From Effrenium voratum (Eukaryota > Sar > Dinophyceae > Suessiales > Symbiodiniaceae), in contig CAUJNA010001213.1 in NCBI GenBank assembly GCA_963377175.1, forward strand, positions 799,001-863,000: a DNA stretch of 64,000 nucleotides, read 5' to 3'. A model generated the notes under the pieces. It searched no databases. It saw only the letters and a list, made by a program, of their open reading frames with translations, and was not told the origin of the DNA. A program made the position numbers and the translations under genes. Shown here in pieces: positions 1-9,921 of this stretch. Every line of letters begins with the position of its first letter. Position 1 is the first letter of the stretch.

Positions 1-250
1 CCACGATGGAGGAATCCTACGGCATGGTGAGTTTTTGGTATTAGTTGGTGTAGACTTAATTTGCAAGGCTATCCATTATGCAGACATTTGCTATTGCGCA
101 ACACCTTTTCAAGCACTGGTTTTCTATTGAAGCTAGTCCTGCACTCTCACGAATGCGCCCAAAAGATGCAGCGCCCCCGCAAGGAAGCCAGCCATTCGGA
201 AGGCTTGGGTCTGAATTTGACTCCCGTCCGCTTGTTCGAGCGTTCCTTTC

Positions 251-354
251 TATACCTCTTAAAAACACAACTTTTCGTAACTTTTTGGGTAACATGGGCT
301 ATATGTCTGTAAAAGATGAAAACTTCCCCAGGGCTTGGAGTTTTAAGGGGTAAG
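251..354. mobile_element. TIR cassette family P, copy 1
   Basis: A 104-bp cassette that is nearly identical to the copy at 12,777-12,878. The left end reads ACCTCTTAAAAAC and the right end GTTTTAAGGGGTAAG, which are inverted to each other. TTTC lies immediately before (247-250) and after (355-358), a perfect 4-bp target-site duplication. High identity between the two copies suggests recent movement. No coding capacity. Confidence 0.8.
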
Positions 355-2283
355 TTTCTATACCATGCTGTTTTGTTGTGGTTCCATAGTTGCGGTGTGG
401 CTTTTCGCGGGCGCAGATTCCTTGCCAAATCCATGGAAGTGTCGAAGCTCAGTAAGAATGGACTTGTGGATGAGTTCCCCTATCCCGTTGATGCAGGTCA
501 CTTTAAACCACCTGGGCCGGTTGTCCCAACAAGGGTTTAGAATTTGGGCGGGTTGGGCCGTGTTGGGCCGTGTTGTTTGGGGCCGGTCTTCCAAATCTTT
601 GTTTGGGGCTACCAAGTCTTGGGGACTTGAGCGAGTCCTTCGCAGCTCCCGGCTTTCAGCTCGCTCCGAGCCCCTTTCTCGGGCAGAGCGGTTTCGCCGG
701 ATGGCATGGCATGGCGCATATTTTTGGGGCGCTTTGGATATGCAGCCTGGGTGTCATGGCAGGCGCGCGCTTGCGGTCAGTTGTTTTTCTCCTTTTTCTT
801 TTTTAATGGGGCTTGTATCAATAAGACAAAGGGCCCCCGGTAAAAATTCGGGTGGTTTTTGGTCAGTCCTCTTCAGTCCTATTTGTTTGGACCCGGGGAA
901 ATCGTCCGAAGCCGCAATGTCCGTCAACAGCAGAAATCAGAGTCATTTGACTCACGTGCCCAAATCCGGCCTTTTGACCTTTTGGTTTCCTCTTTCCGGC
1001 CCATGGTTAGTCATGGCCCCAAAAGGTTAACCTAGCATGTTTGGGTCCTATGGGCAACTCAGTTTCCTCCATGTTTTGGCTGGGTAGTGGTTCAGTGTTG
1101 GTGTATTTTTTTTTCCCCCCGTATTAGTTTAGTAGTGGTATTCGCACTACAGGAGACCCTGCCGATGCGACTGGTCTTGGGTCGGATTGGCATCCTAAAG
1201 ACCAACTTTGGGAACTTCAGGCTTTGGGGGCACGTTTGATTTTTTTTTTTTAGTTTGACTTCTTGGCTCCCAGGTCCCTGTCGTTTTGGCTCCTTGGCCA
1301 ATAGCCCACCTAAACACGGATCCCACAGCCTAAACCAGCTCCAAGCCCACCCTAAGACCCTATGCCGACCCTAAATCCACCATGAGCCAGCACCAAACCC
1401 ACCCCCCGCGCAGCCAAACCAATCAAGCCTACACCAACCTACAAACCCAAAACCAACCGAACCCGCTGCAACCCTAAACCCCAGCCCCAAACTTGCCACC
1501 CTAAACCCGGCCTAAGGCAAAGCCAACTGGTGATGCTGAGGATGTTGAAAGCTACTCCAGGGATGTTAAAACAATGCCAGGATGTTGACAGTGCTGGTTC
1601 AGAACTAGTTTCTGTGAACCATGGCACTTGCGCACCGGTAGTGAAAAAGGACAAAACTCCATCATCCGGGCAAGAGACCCCAAACAGTATTTGGCATAGA
1701 AAGGAATCCAAAAAGAACGGGTTCCCCAGGTTCCTGTGGGAACAGAGAGCAAGAGAGAGAGAGAGAGAGCGAAACACGCAAAGAGAAAGAGGCTGTTTTG
1801 GTGGCTGTGGTGTTCGTGGTAGTGGTGGTGGTGAGGTGGTGGCGGCGGTGGCGGCGGTGGTCATGGTGGTGGTTGCGGGGGCCTGGTGGTCGTGGTTGTT
1901 TTGGTAGTCGTTGTTATTGGTGTAGTTGTTGTGGTGCTGGACAACTGGATACCGTTTTCAGCGAACACGGTTCTTGATTGCTCAGGAAGGGTCAATGCCA
2001 ATCCCGGATCATTCGTTCCCGACCATCTCATAGACTCCAACATTGGCAACATGTCAATTTTGCTTAAGGTGCAGGGTTTGGGGTGTAGGCTTCAACAAGA
2101 ACAACGAAACCCCGTGAACAGTGGTTGGACATAAAATCCCTGCCCCAAGGGACAGTAAGACTAACATCCGCATATGAGCCATATGGCTGTATCTTTTTCT
2201 GAGGCTACCCCGTTTGGCGTGGTTTCAATGGGATGCCAAACGGAAACTCGCCATTTTGTTCTTTTCGGTGAGGGGGGTGCAAG
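355..2283. other. Stretch without recognised gene
   Basis: No convincing exon seen. It holds a family F repeat (970-1050), part of a family M repeat (about 1252-1305), C-rich DNA with scattered CCCTAAA-like words (1310-1512), a short GA microsatellite (1750-1775) and a GGT/GGC-rich tract (1798-1930). A GC-rich stretch at 610-790 is open in two frames (one with a hydrophobic run), but I could not find convincing splice sites for either. Confidence 0.5.
970..1050. repeat. Interspersed repeat family F, copy 1
   Basis: Shares the words GACCTTTTGGTTTCC, AGTCATGGCCCCAAAAGG and GTCCTATGGGCA with copies at 33,487, 34,655, 39,445 and 46,790. Copy at 34,655 lies in the second intron of the glycoside hydrolase gene, so the family is intron-associated. 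Ends not resolved. Confidence 0.65.
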
Positions 2284-2354
2284 TTGCTCGTCAGGACCCC
2301 TGGCCTTGTTTTCCGCGCCGGGCCGCGCCTGGCCGCGGGTGCCCTGCAGGAGCG
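2284..2354 (+). CDS. Possible isolated exon, function unknown
   Basis: A 71-base segment with strong preference for G or C in third codon positions, translating as LLVRTPGLVFRAGPRLAAG followed by ALQER. It is bounded by GTGCAAG upstream and by a GT donor (CG/GTTTGT) that opens directly into a family M repeat. It would enter in phase 0 and leave after two bases of a codon. It may belong to the large gene starting further upstream, but I could not link it to the next candidate exon in phase. It could also be chance GC-rich DNA. Confidence 0.3.
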
Positions 2355-2455
2355 GTTTGTTTTCTTGGTGGCTCCCAGCTAAAAGTGATTTAGTGTTTAG
2401 TTGCAGTGTCCATTTAACCCACAAAAAATGAACTTTTTTAGCGGGGGATCTGAGG
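2355..2455. repeat. Interspersed repeat family M, copy 2
   Basis: Contains CTTGGTGGCTCCCAGC at the left and AACTTTTTTAGCGGGGGATC at the right. Related copies sit at 25,047-25,160 and 43,125-43,235. The right half resembles family B (ACTTTTAGCAGGGG), so M and B probably share an ancestor. It begins exactly where the preceding candidate exon ends. Confidence 0.6.
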
Positions 2456-2750
2456 GCAGCCGAGTTTTGTTGTATTTTTGTTTGACCTTGGACCAGTTAA
2501 AAAAAATGGGGTGCCCCCCCACCCTTTTCACATGGAACCGTTCGGCGTTCGGGACCCGGCCCCTTGAACAAGAAGAATGGTCCAAACCAGGACCCAAAAC
2601 GGCAGGGTCCATGTTAAATGGTGGGACGGTGCCCCTTACTTCCAGCCCTTGAACGTCCCTTGACCTCAAGACGACCCTGGCAGGGATCGCCTTCAGGGCG
2701 ACATTTTTTGAGGGGATTGTTGGGGTGACTCAGCATCAGCCTCCCCCCAA

Positions 2751-2862
2751 TTGGTGGTCTGGATTGCTTTTTTTGGATTTGAACCCCTGATTCCGTGGGT
2801 AAATGGGAAACACCTCCTTAACCACCAAACCACCAACCACCAAGCCACCAAACCACCGAGCT
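2751..2862. repeat. tRNA-like interspersed repeat family L, copy 1
   Basis: Contains GGATTTGAACCCCTGA, whose complement matches a tRNA T-arm/B-box (GGTTCAAATCC). It is followed by a run of ACCACCAA words. This is the most degenerate of five copies (others near 16,610, 27,768, 29,799 and 39,112). Confidence 0.55.
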
Positions 2863-5041
2863 CCAAACCATCACTTGGAGGGAAGCTGATAACAAGTAGT
2901 TGGGCTGGTTGAATAGGTCACTCCCTGAGTTCCGTTTGAAAAGACCATGTTGATGGCAAACGGCAAGTTTGATTTGTTTGCCATCAACTCTATAAGTTAG
3001 TGATTATAGTTTCTGTACGAATCTTACTCGCCATACATGTTAGAACCCAAAGTCGACGGGTTTTGGTCGCTGCTCACTGTGCGGGCCAGGGCAGAAGGGA
3101 GTGCATGAGAACCCGACGCAAAACGAAGAGGGCCGCGGGTTGATCTGAATTCGAGCCAAGATGACCTTCCATCCGTGGAGCAGCTTTGTAGTATTTGAAA
3201 GCATTCGGATCGCTTTCCTTTTTCACCTTGTGCCCTGCCTCCTTTCATATCCAAACAACAAAAAGTAAGCCGGCAGGCCTTTGAATATGCTTCAGTCTGA
3301 GTGTTTCTTTTGACGCCACCCCTTTGCAGATCGAACACGGCAAGGCACAAGTTTGGTCCCCGTGTTTCCCAACATGGAATTGCGTCTTGTTGGAACATAT
3401 CATTTCCATCGAACGAAAAACACACCAATCATGTTAAGCGACCTCGAAAATCAAGGCCTCCGGCTAAGAGGTCCACGGATACTCGGCAGGACATTTGTGG
3501 GGAACCTCCCTGCCAAGATGAGCACCTCGACTCAGGGCTCGACTCGCATCAGTACTAGGTTTGAGGCCCACTTACTGGCCGGAGTAGGATTTTGTCTCAC
3601 AGTGCTGGTGCTGAACCCCCTTCAAAGTGGGACAAAGCAAGGGATGAGATCTTATGGAAAGCTTTCTTTTTGTGGAGTTGTTCTGTGTGTACTGAAATCA
3701 ACCCCAAAGTGCCAGCTGCTTCTCTGGGAACCCACTGGTTCATGGAATTTTCAAATGTGGATGTTAAGCGTGGTGCTTGTTACCAACCTTGCGGTGATAC
3801 CAGTGTCCATACTAAACCAACCCCCAAAACATCCCGAAACCGATACCTGCCTGGGAAAGTCATGGCCTCAATTTCAATAAACTCATGAGCTATGGCAACT
3901 CATGGGCTATGGCAGGAGAAAATGGGGCATGGGCATTTGTTGGAGCTTCACACAGCGAGTGGGTTTTGTTCTATGTGCGAAGCTGGTCGAGGGACGGGAC
4001 GCCGGAAATGGACGACCATTTGGAGTAAACGTTTTGGTTGATTCCATTCGGGAGTGGGAAGTCTTTATGATTGAACCGCCTCAGCCATGTCGCAGGAGCT
4101 GCAGTCAATTTGTGGCTCTATGGCTCCTGTTCTCCAAATTGTTGCCACCGATGGTACGCATGGCTACGATCACAGATGGGCGAGAATCTAGCGTCCCTTT
4201 GTGTTTGACGGGTTGCCTTCCAATTTTTGCCGCAAACCCAGCATACTCAACCACGAAGCCAGGGTGAACATGGTAAATTAAGAGAGTTCCTTGTGCCTTT
4301 GTATCCACCAGAGCTCGGCTCAGAATCCAAGGCAGTGCCGGGATGATGGTGAGCACCGGCAATGCGCCGTTGCTTCAGCTGGGCTGTTTTTGTTGGTTGG
4401 ATCCGCCGTTTGAACCCTGAAGATGGAAATGTGTTAAATGTGTACCCAGTGCTTCTTGGCTTTCGGTTGGACCTAGCTTTAGTTTCAAACAGAATGACCT
4501 GGGAATCCAAAACGCGTCCAAAAATCCGAAGGTGGACCTTTTAGGATTCGGGCAGGTCTCTGGGCCTTGCATGGAATGTGAGCATTAGTTTGCCATAGGC
4601 TACGGCGGCTATGGTGTGTGAATATCAGGAGGGCCGCTAGATTCCACACCCGTCTGGTCAGAAACCCAGTTTCTTGCCATGTATTTCCCACTTGGATTCT
4701 AACTTACCCTTCCACCTAACATACATGAAGCAGAAAATGCGTGATTTCTGTTGAAAAGGATGTGCACTTTCGTGTTGGGAGGCATAGGAGACCCGCAGGC
4801 ATAGTTTTGTTTACTGTAGAAGGTGTGGCCTTTCTGTTCCACGGAATGTACCATCCTGAGGATTGATGCGGGGCTCTTTCAGCGAAACTCCAAACAACCC
4901 TATTCTATTAGTTTCACTCAAAATGCAACCAGCAAGCAACCGAGCAACCGAGCACAGGCATGCAGCCACCCCTCACCCAACCCGCCCAGACGCCCACCCG
5001 CCCACCCGCCCACCCAAACATTTCTTCCATTTGCTTGAGAA

Positions 5042-5120
5042 TACTTGTTATTTCCCCTGTTGGTTTTAATGGGAATCTATCACTATTGGAACTATTTTTG
5101 TTGGGGGCTTAAGCAAATGG
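5042..5120. repeat. Interspersed repeat family K, copy 1
   Basis: Core words TTGGTTTTAATGGGAATCTA and GGGGCTTAAGCAAATGG. Related copies at 5501, 11,690, 16,515, 56,756 and 57,010 (partial), and one split by another cassette at 60,222-60,375. Confidence 0.65.
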
Positions 5121-5500
5121 AAGCCTGGGTTCATCCACAGGAAATTGCAGATCCCAAGCAACCTAATTACTTGCCCAAAAGACCCGGAAATTAAAGGCTG
5201 TTGCAACCTTGACTGAATATACACCAAGACGGGAAAACCAAAAGAACAGGTTCAAAGGTCGGCTTTGGACAACTAAGAACCTACATGCTCGGGGTGCGTA
5301 TCAAGGGGCGCAAAATTGTTGCCTTCGATCAGTGTCCAATAGGAGTCGTGTTTTCGAGGACATCTAAATTACCGCACTTATCCATGGTTTTGCGTGTTGA
5401 GCACGTTTGGTTTACTTTCACTATATTTGGGGGGCATCCGCAATATGCAGGACATGAGTCGGTCCGAACTGAACACTCCATTGGTCACCTTCCATTATGA

Positions 5501-5587
5501 CTTGTTATTTTCCCCTTTTTGGTTTTAAAGGGAATCTATCACTACTGGCAATATGTTCTTTTTCCCAGGCGACTTAAAGCAAATGGA
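5501..5587. repeat. Interspersed repeat family K, copy 2
   Basis: Shares GGTTTTAAAGGGAATCTATC and ACTTAAAGCAAATGG with the copy 380 bases upstream. Ends just before a candidate exon. Confidence 0.65.
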
Positions 5588-5628
5588 GGCCACAGGTTGA
5601 TTTCCATAACTGCACTAAACTCCTTAAG

Positions 5629-5756
5629 AACGAGCCCGTCCGATGACGACCAAAGTCGCCGCACGCGCGAGCGAGGAGCTCGAGTTCTGGAATGACACCA
5701 CCTGCCACCACAACGGGCCAGTGGCCCGTCTCGGCAACACAGAGCCTTGGCTTACA
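5629..5756 (+). CDS. Candidate exon, possible ectodomain segment
   Basis: Open frame with strong GC3 bias that includes VAARASEELEFWND, the glycosylation-type sequon NDTT, and VARLGNTEPWLTV. The acceptor is probably CTTAAG at 5628 and the donor a GT at 5757. A GA microsatellite begins about 17 bases beyond the donor. The opposite strand is also open, but its codon bias is weaker. Its place in the large + strand gene is likely from position and style, but phase with its neighbours is not established. Confidence 0.35.
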
Positions 5757-5772
5757 GTAGTCGCCTGGGAGG

Positions 5773-5774
5773 GG

Positions 5775-5814
<40 letters not shown>

Positions 5815-5825
5815 AAAGAAAGAAA
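5773..5825. repeat. GA microsatellite
   Basis: Near-perfect (GA)n with a few AA interruptions, directly downstream of a candidate exon. The same exon-then-GA arrangement recurs at 20,593-20,680. Confidence 0.9.
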
Positions 5826-6654
5826 GACAGAGTTGGCCGGTGGGTTCATCACTACTTCCTTTGGGGGAAGGGCTTCTCGGCTTCCCTTCAAAGTCAAACG
5901 CCGCTAGGGTTCCTTAAAAGTGGAGAACGACCCCTAGCGGATCTCGGTTCCCTCCAAAAAGAGGGTGATTGCGACATTGAGGATGGCACTTGAGTAGGCC
6001 CAACTGGCCGCATGGTTTCGTTGCAAATGCACTTCAGGCCTCCTAGCTGGTTGACTGGGTGTATACAGTTTTTGTTCAAATCATCGAGGCTAGAACTGGA
6101 CACAAGTGTCGGTACTTCAATTGGCTGAGCGTGCCTGTTTCATTTGGCGTTCCTTCAGCCCTTTTCAAGGTTTGGGCCGACTGTAGCCCGGGTTTCTAGA
6201 CACTCGGGGTTCTTGGCTCGGACGCTCCCTGAGGCTGCATGGTCATTGGCCAAATCCCTTTGGCATATGCCTCTTCAAAACGGCATCCGCCAACCACACG
6301 ACATAGAGATTCGGGAGAGCTCACGCGCCTTCTTCGCATGAGCAAGGCCTTCGACCTTCGTCGGGTCCTCAACTTGCACAAGCGTATCAAGCAAGAAGCA
6401 GCACAAATGGTTGGATATATGAATCCCAGACATCTCATGTCGGAGAAAGGAAAACCAGAGGATTGGGTTCCAGGAAATTCTGCAATAAAGCGGCATCTTT
6501 TGGGTGTTTTGGGGTAATTTCCTGTAGATGTTCCTGTAGCCAAACTTGTCCCCGCTGCTACATCTGGAATACATCCAATCATAGCGGTATCCGAAGAACA
6601 TGGGTTTGTCCCTGACGGGACTGGGTCCAGACTTCGGCCTAGAAGGGGCAGCAG

Positions 6655-6755
6655 TGAAACCCAAAGGCGAGCGGAGCCCTCGCCGAGCCCTGCAGGCGGC
6701 CCGCCACGAGCGCATCCTCGTGGTGGCGTTTCTCCACGGGGGGATTTTCGCGGAG
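6655..6755 (+). CDS. Candidate exon of the large + strand gene
   Basis: GC3-rich open segment reading RRALQAARHERILVVAFLHG followed by GIFAEV. The hydrophobic ILVVAFLHGGIF run would suit a beta-strand core. Acceptor GCAG ends at 6654, and a GT donor opens at 6756. Phase does not match the first confident propeller exon at 8430, so another exon may lie between (see 7409). Confidence 0.4.
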
Positions 6756-6830
6756 GTGGTGAAGCCCTGGACACATGGCCTGAAGACCGAGCGAAGCCCT
6801 GGACACAGAGTTTTCGTTGGGATTCCTTGA

Positions 6831-6953
6831 CTAGGTCCCCCAGTAGGTGCCAACTTTTACCGTGTTTTTTTGGGTTGGGAGGGTTCCCCTACTAAAATAG
6901 ACTACAAAAAAAAAAAGACAGAAACGGTGCCCTTATTCTAACCTCTCTACTGC
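6831..6953. mobile_element. MITE CTAGGTCC, copy 1 (right end decayed)
   Basis: Left terminus CTAGGTCCCCCAGTAG is intact, and the interior matches other copies (GGGTTCCCCTACTAAAATAG). The right terminus stops at CTCTCTACTG and lacks GGACCTAG. A family H cassette starts 7 bases later. No duplication is visible because the right end is lost. Confidence 0.8.
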
Positions 6954-6960
6954 ACGACAC

Positions 6961-7073
6961 CATGGTTGTTGTTGGGAGACATTTTACATCTTTGCTTGTT
7001 GTGGTTTAGTGGCCAAATTCCCACTTAACTGCTAAACAATGAATTGTTGCTCCCCTTCCAACGTCAACCAAAA
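6961..7073. mobile_element. TIR cassette family H, copy 1
   Basis: Left end CATGGTTGTTGTTGGGAG and right end CTTCCAACGTCAACCAAA are inverted relatives. ACAC stands immediately before (6957-6960) and after (7074-7077), a 4-bp target-site duplication. Noncoding. Confidence 0.8.
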
Positions 7074-7408
7074 CACCTTATTCTCAGAAATTCTACCCTC
7101 GTGCCAGCAAACCACGCATTTCCTGTCACAATTTGGGCCGCTGTGTTTGGCAGAAATGTGGCTTACCTGTTTGACCTGATGCCTTTTGGGTTTCCTTTTT
7201 TTCCCCTTGCCAGCAGCAGTTTGGCCCTTTTTGCAGGGGGACCAAGTCTGGCTGCCATGTGCATTTTTCGCTTGACTTTTTCCGAAGTTCCTCACCTCCC
7301 GTGTTGCTGGACTTTATACTTTTAGGGAAGGCGATTTTAGTGGCACGCAACTAATTTGGAAGTCTCTCGGCCCATCCAGTCAGGGAGTGTGCCGTTTTTC
7401 CCAAGCAG

Positions 7409-7510
7409 GAATCAGGCTCGCAAGGCGTCTCAGACTCAGGGTGCTTAGGAGTCTGAGAAGGCGTTGTGCAAGGATCGGCCCGAATGATTGGCGAATTGGT
7501 TGGCTCACTG
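7409..7510 (+). CDS. Possible exon, Arg-rich, uncertain
   Basis: A pyrimidine-rich acceptor (TTTTTCCCAAGCAG) and a strong donor (ACTG/GTAAGG) enclose 102 bases open in one frame, ending RIGPNDWRIGWLT. It would hand on in phase 1 to the exon at 8430, as required. Against it: the coding sequence is unusually Arg-rich, lacks the GC3 bias of its neighbours and contains a small inverted repeat. Confidence 0.25.
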
Positions 7511-7643
7511 GTAAGGACCCCGAGGCAAAAGGCCACCACCTGAGGAGAAGGTTTCGTAAATCCTGGCAACCACTTCGCAGGCGCCAGGCTGAAAATGAAG
7601 AGTTCCCTTCGGATGGTTTGACAGGAACGGCATGGGCTTTAAA

Positions 7644-7770
7644 CTAGGTCCCCCAGTTAGGTGCCAACTTTTACCGTTTCTTTTTGGGTTGGGAGGGTTC
7701 CCCTACTAAAATAGACTACAGAAAAAAAGAAACGGTGCCCTTATTCAAACATTTCTATTGGAGGACCTAG
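7644..7770. mobile_element. MITE CTAGGTCC, copy 2
   Basis: 127 bp with both termini intact: CTAGGTCCCCCAGTTAG at the left and TTGGAGGACCTAG at the right. Flanks TAAA and TAAG match at 3 of 4 positions, consistent with a slightly decayed 4-bp duplication. Confidence 0.9.
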
Positions 7771-8004
7771 TAAGAGTACATTGCCAGGCAACGGCCGAGC
7801 CTTCCTTTGCACGCTTTGGACGTTTGGTTTCTCACATTGAGCCTCCTTCAAGCTTTCGAGAGTCGGGGCCGCCCCGACTCGTCCAGAGATCGGAGGCCTC
7901 CATAGCGACCCTAAGACCCTAAGGCCTTTCTACAACCGGCGGCAAGCGTTCAACTGGAAGTGGCTGGAAGCCTTTGGCCATCACTTGGCTGTGGGTCAAC
8001 ACCA

Positions 8005-8070
8005 ATGGTACCATTATTTTTGGGAATTGGGATGTTCACTGGGTTACGATTTGGCTTTTGACCCATGGCC
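8005..8070. repeat. Interspersed repeat family J, copy 1
   Basis: Contains AATGGTACCATT, GGGATGTTCACTGGG and TTTTGACCCATGGCCA, shared with 29,076-29,172, with 42,736-42,827 (reverse orientation) and, more loosely, with 8,852-8,962. Confidence 0.6.
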
Positions 8071-8429
8071 ACGTTTCCCATTGTTTCTTTCCAATAGGCG
8101 GATGTCGTTGTTTGTGTAGATGGACAGGGGCTGGGATCCTTTGAGTGGGCAGCAAATCGCAGACTTTGGGGATCCGTGAGGACTCACGAAAGCCTTTTTA
8201 GGGGCGGGGTTTAAAGGGAAACCAACACGAGTTTCTTCCTGCATTCGCCTGTTCCTCTTTTTTTTTGGGGGGGGGAGACGATTTCAGTTGCAATCAACAA
8301 AGTGTGGACTTTGTGCCGATCCACTCTGGGAGTGAGAGCAGGAACCATCTGTTTCAGGGTTCCAACTTTCATTTTGAGACGAAGCCCAAACCCTACACCC
8401 GAAAAACCCTACAGCCTACATCTCCTCAG

Positions 8430-8556
8430 CCAGGGACGGGGCGGCAGATCCCACCAGCCAGCTGCGGCTCTACGACGCGCATCGCCTGGGCAGCATGGAC
8501 AAGCCGCTGTCCGTGGTGCATCTCGCAGGGGAGGCCTTTGAAACCGGCCCCAGCAC
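8430..8556 (+). CDS. Candidate exon, propeller blade segment
   Basis: Almost every codon ends in G or C. The translation includes ADPTSQLRLYDAHRLGSM and PLSVVHLAGEAFETG, with the LRLYD turn typical of propeller blades. The acceptor is pyrimidine-rich (ATCTCCTCAG). Two donors are possible: GC at 8547 (keeps frame into 9743) or GT at 8557, where a family B repeat begins. Comparison with the spliced family B copy in the hydrolase gene favours 8557, frame favours 8547. Confidence 0.55.
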
Positions 8557-8695
8557 GTGGCTGCTATTCGGTTGGATCTTTAGACTTTGACTTTTTGGGA
8601 AATCAAGGTGTGCTTCCACTAACACAAAGGTGTTTTCCGAACTAAAAAATCCAACAGTGATCCACTTTTTGCAGGGGGGTCGTTGCAACCAAGAT
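8557..8695. repeat. Interspersed cassette family B, copy 1
   Basis: Shares GGATCTTTAGACTTTGACTT and TTTTTGCAGGGGGGTC...GCAACCAAG with the copy that forms an entire intron at 34,436-34,559. Abuts the end of an exon, as expected for an intron-forming element that was later enlarged by other insertions. Confidence 0.7.
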
Positions 8696-8851
8696 GCAAC
8701 CCGGGCATTTGTTCAGGGAGCGGCTTCTGGAGGTAACATGGCCATAGTTCGAGGGACTCCCCTCAACAGTCAACATGGACTAGGCCCCAGTGCGCTTTCT
8801 GGCCGTTTTTTTTTTGGGCCGGGTTCTCGGCCCTATGAGTTTTAAGGATCA

Positions 8852-8962
8852 TGCACACTCGGGTGTGGGGCATAATGGCGATCCCATTTTGAGGTGAACA
8901 TCCATTTGCCACCTATTTTGATGTTCACCAGGGGTGCAGGGCTTTGACCCACAGCCACTCCA
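8852..8962. repeat. Interspersed repeat family J, copy 2 (diverged)
   Basis: Contains GGTGAACATCCATTTG, GATGTTCACCAGGGGTGC and TTTGACCCACAGCC. The inverted words around the centre suggest a hairpin. A short element GCGGCTTCTGGAGGTAACAT recurs at 8720 and 8988, and a related form at 9285. Confidence 0.5.
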
Positions 8963-9742
8963 GGCACCTCTAAAGTTGTTCAGGCAGCGGCTTTTGGAGG
9001 TAACATGGCCATAGCAAGGGACTCCCCAACCACCAGCATGGATGAAAACGGTACGGAACACAAAACTACGAAAGAGGTAGGAAACCAGGTCAGAAAGGGA
9101 CCTTGTGAGCGGTGGGTTGTTGCACCGACCCGTTTGTTTTTCTGTTTATATATATATATATATTTTGCAGGGTTTGAGGCAACATAATTCAATCGAAACA
9201 AACAAACCATGTCTCGGGAGAAATGTACTGGAACCTAAACCCCGAAAAAACTCGAGGAAACACATACTCAGATTTCAGGTATTGGTTCTGGAGGTAACAT
9301 GGCCAAGATAGCGAGGGAATCCCCTCCAAACTCACGAAGTTATCAGGGATGGATGATTACGGTATGCCAGAACACCCTTATGTAAGAGGTACATACTGCC
9401 TGGCTCAATTGGGTTATATACAAGCGTCCATATTCCTCCAAGCCCTATATATACCTGAACATGCGCTTGACCAGAAAGTCGTGGCCTCACCAAAAACAGG
9501 GGGAAAGCCCACTGCCACTGAGCAGCTTCCATCTCACAACAAATTGCCATTGAAGGAGAACTCCTGTTGCTTTGTTTGTTGCCTCAGAGACGTCCATGCC
9601 AGATTTTCATCAAATCCTTACTGTTCTCCACCTGTGTCTTACTTTTTTGTTTGTTTGGCTCTGGTCATTTGATCAGGAATCTCTTAGTTGGTGATTTGGG
9701 GAATATTGGAGATAGCATCCCCAACAACACCAAGCCACCCAG

Positions 9743-9921
9743 AGGGAAGCTTGCGCGAGGTGACAGGTGTCCACCGCCTGGCCACGGGCGAGCTTGTGCT
9801 TTGCGGAAGTTCGACCTGGGGCCAAGAGGCCCCCAGCGGCCGCGTCTGGGTGCTGAGGGACGCCTTCGACGCGGATGGGGAGCGCCTCGCAACGGGGTCG
9901 ACCGGCAGACTGGGAGACCGG
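9743..9921 (+). CDS. Candidate exon, propeller blade segment
   Basis: Strong GC3 bias over 59 codons, reading LREVTGVHRLATGELVLCGS then WGQEAPSGRVWVLRDAFDAD. The pattern LATGELVLCGSS...GRVWVLRD is a classic strand-turn-strand of beta-propellers such as WD40 or quinoprotein-like repeats. Acceptor CCACCCAG is good. The donor is probably the GC at 9922 (CGG/GCCCGT), which leaves phase 0 for the next exon at 11,525. Confidence 0.6.

Larger units (their letters stand above)
2863..5628. other. Stretch without recognised gene
   Basis: Several open frames of 60-175 codons occur on both strands (for example 3353-3880 on +), but none shows the GC3 bias, splice signals or domain sequence seen in the exons elsewhere. 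Two family K repeats lie near 5042 and 5501. Otherwise I see nothing recognisable. Confidence 0.5.

Noticed and set aside
365..1030. 221-codon + strand frame near the left edge
   Set aside because: No codon bias over most of its length, overlaps a family F repeat, and has no recognisable domain.
1310..1512. Telomere-like CCCTAAA words
   Set aside because: Irregularly spaced and mixed with ACCCC/AGCCC words. No run of perfect units, so a C-rich degenerate tract and not an interstitial telomere.
6196..6853. Two overlapping 192-codon minus-strand frames
   Set aside because: They mirror the GC-rich + strand exon at 6655-6755. The + strand has better codon bias and splice signals.
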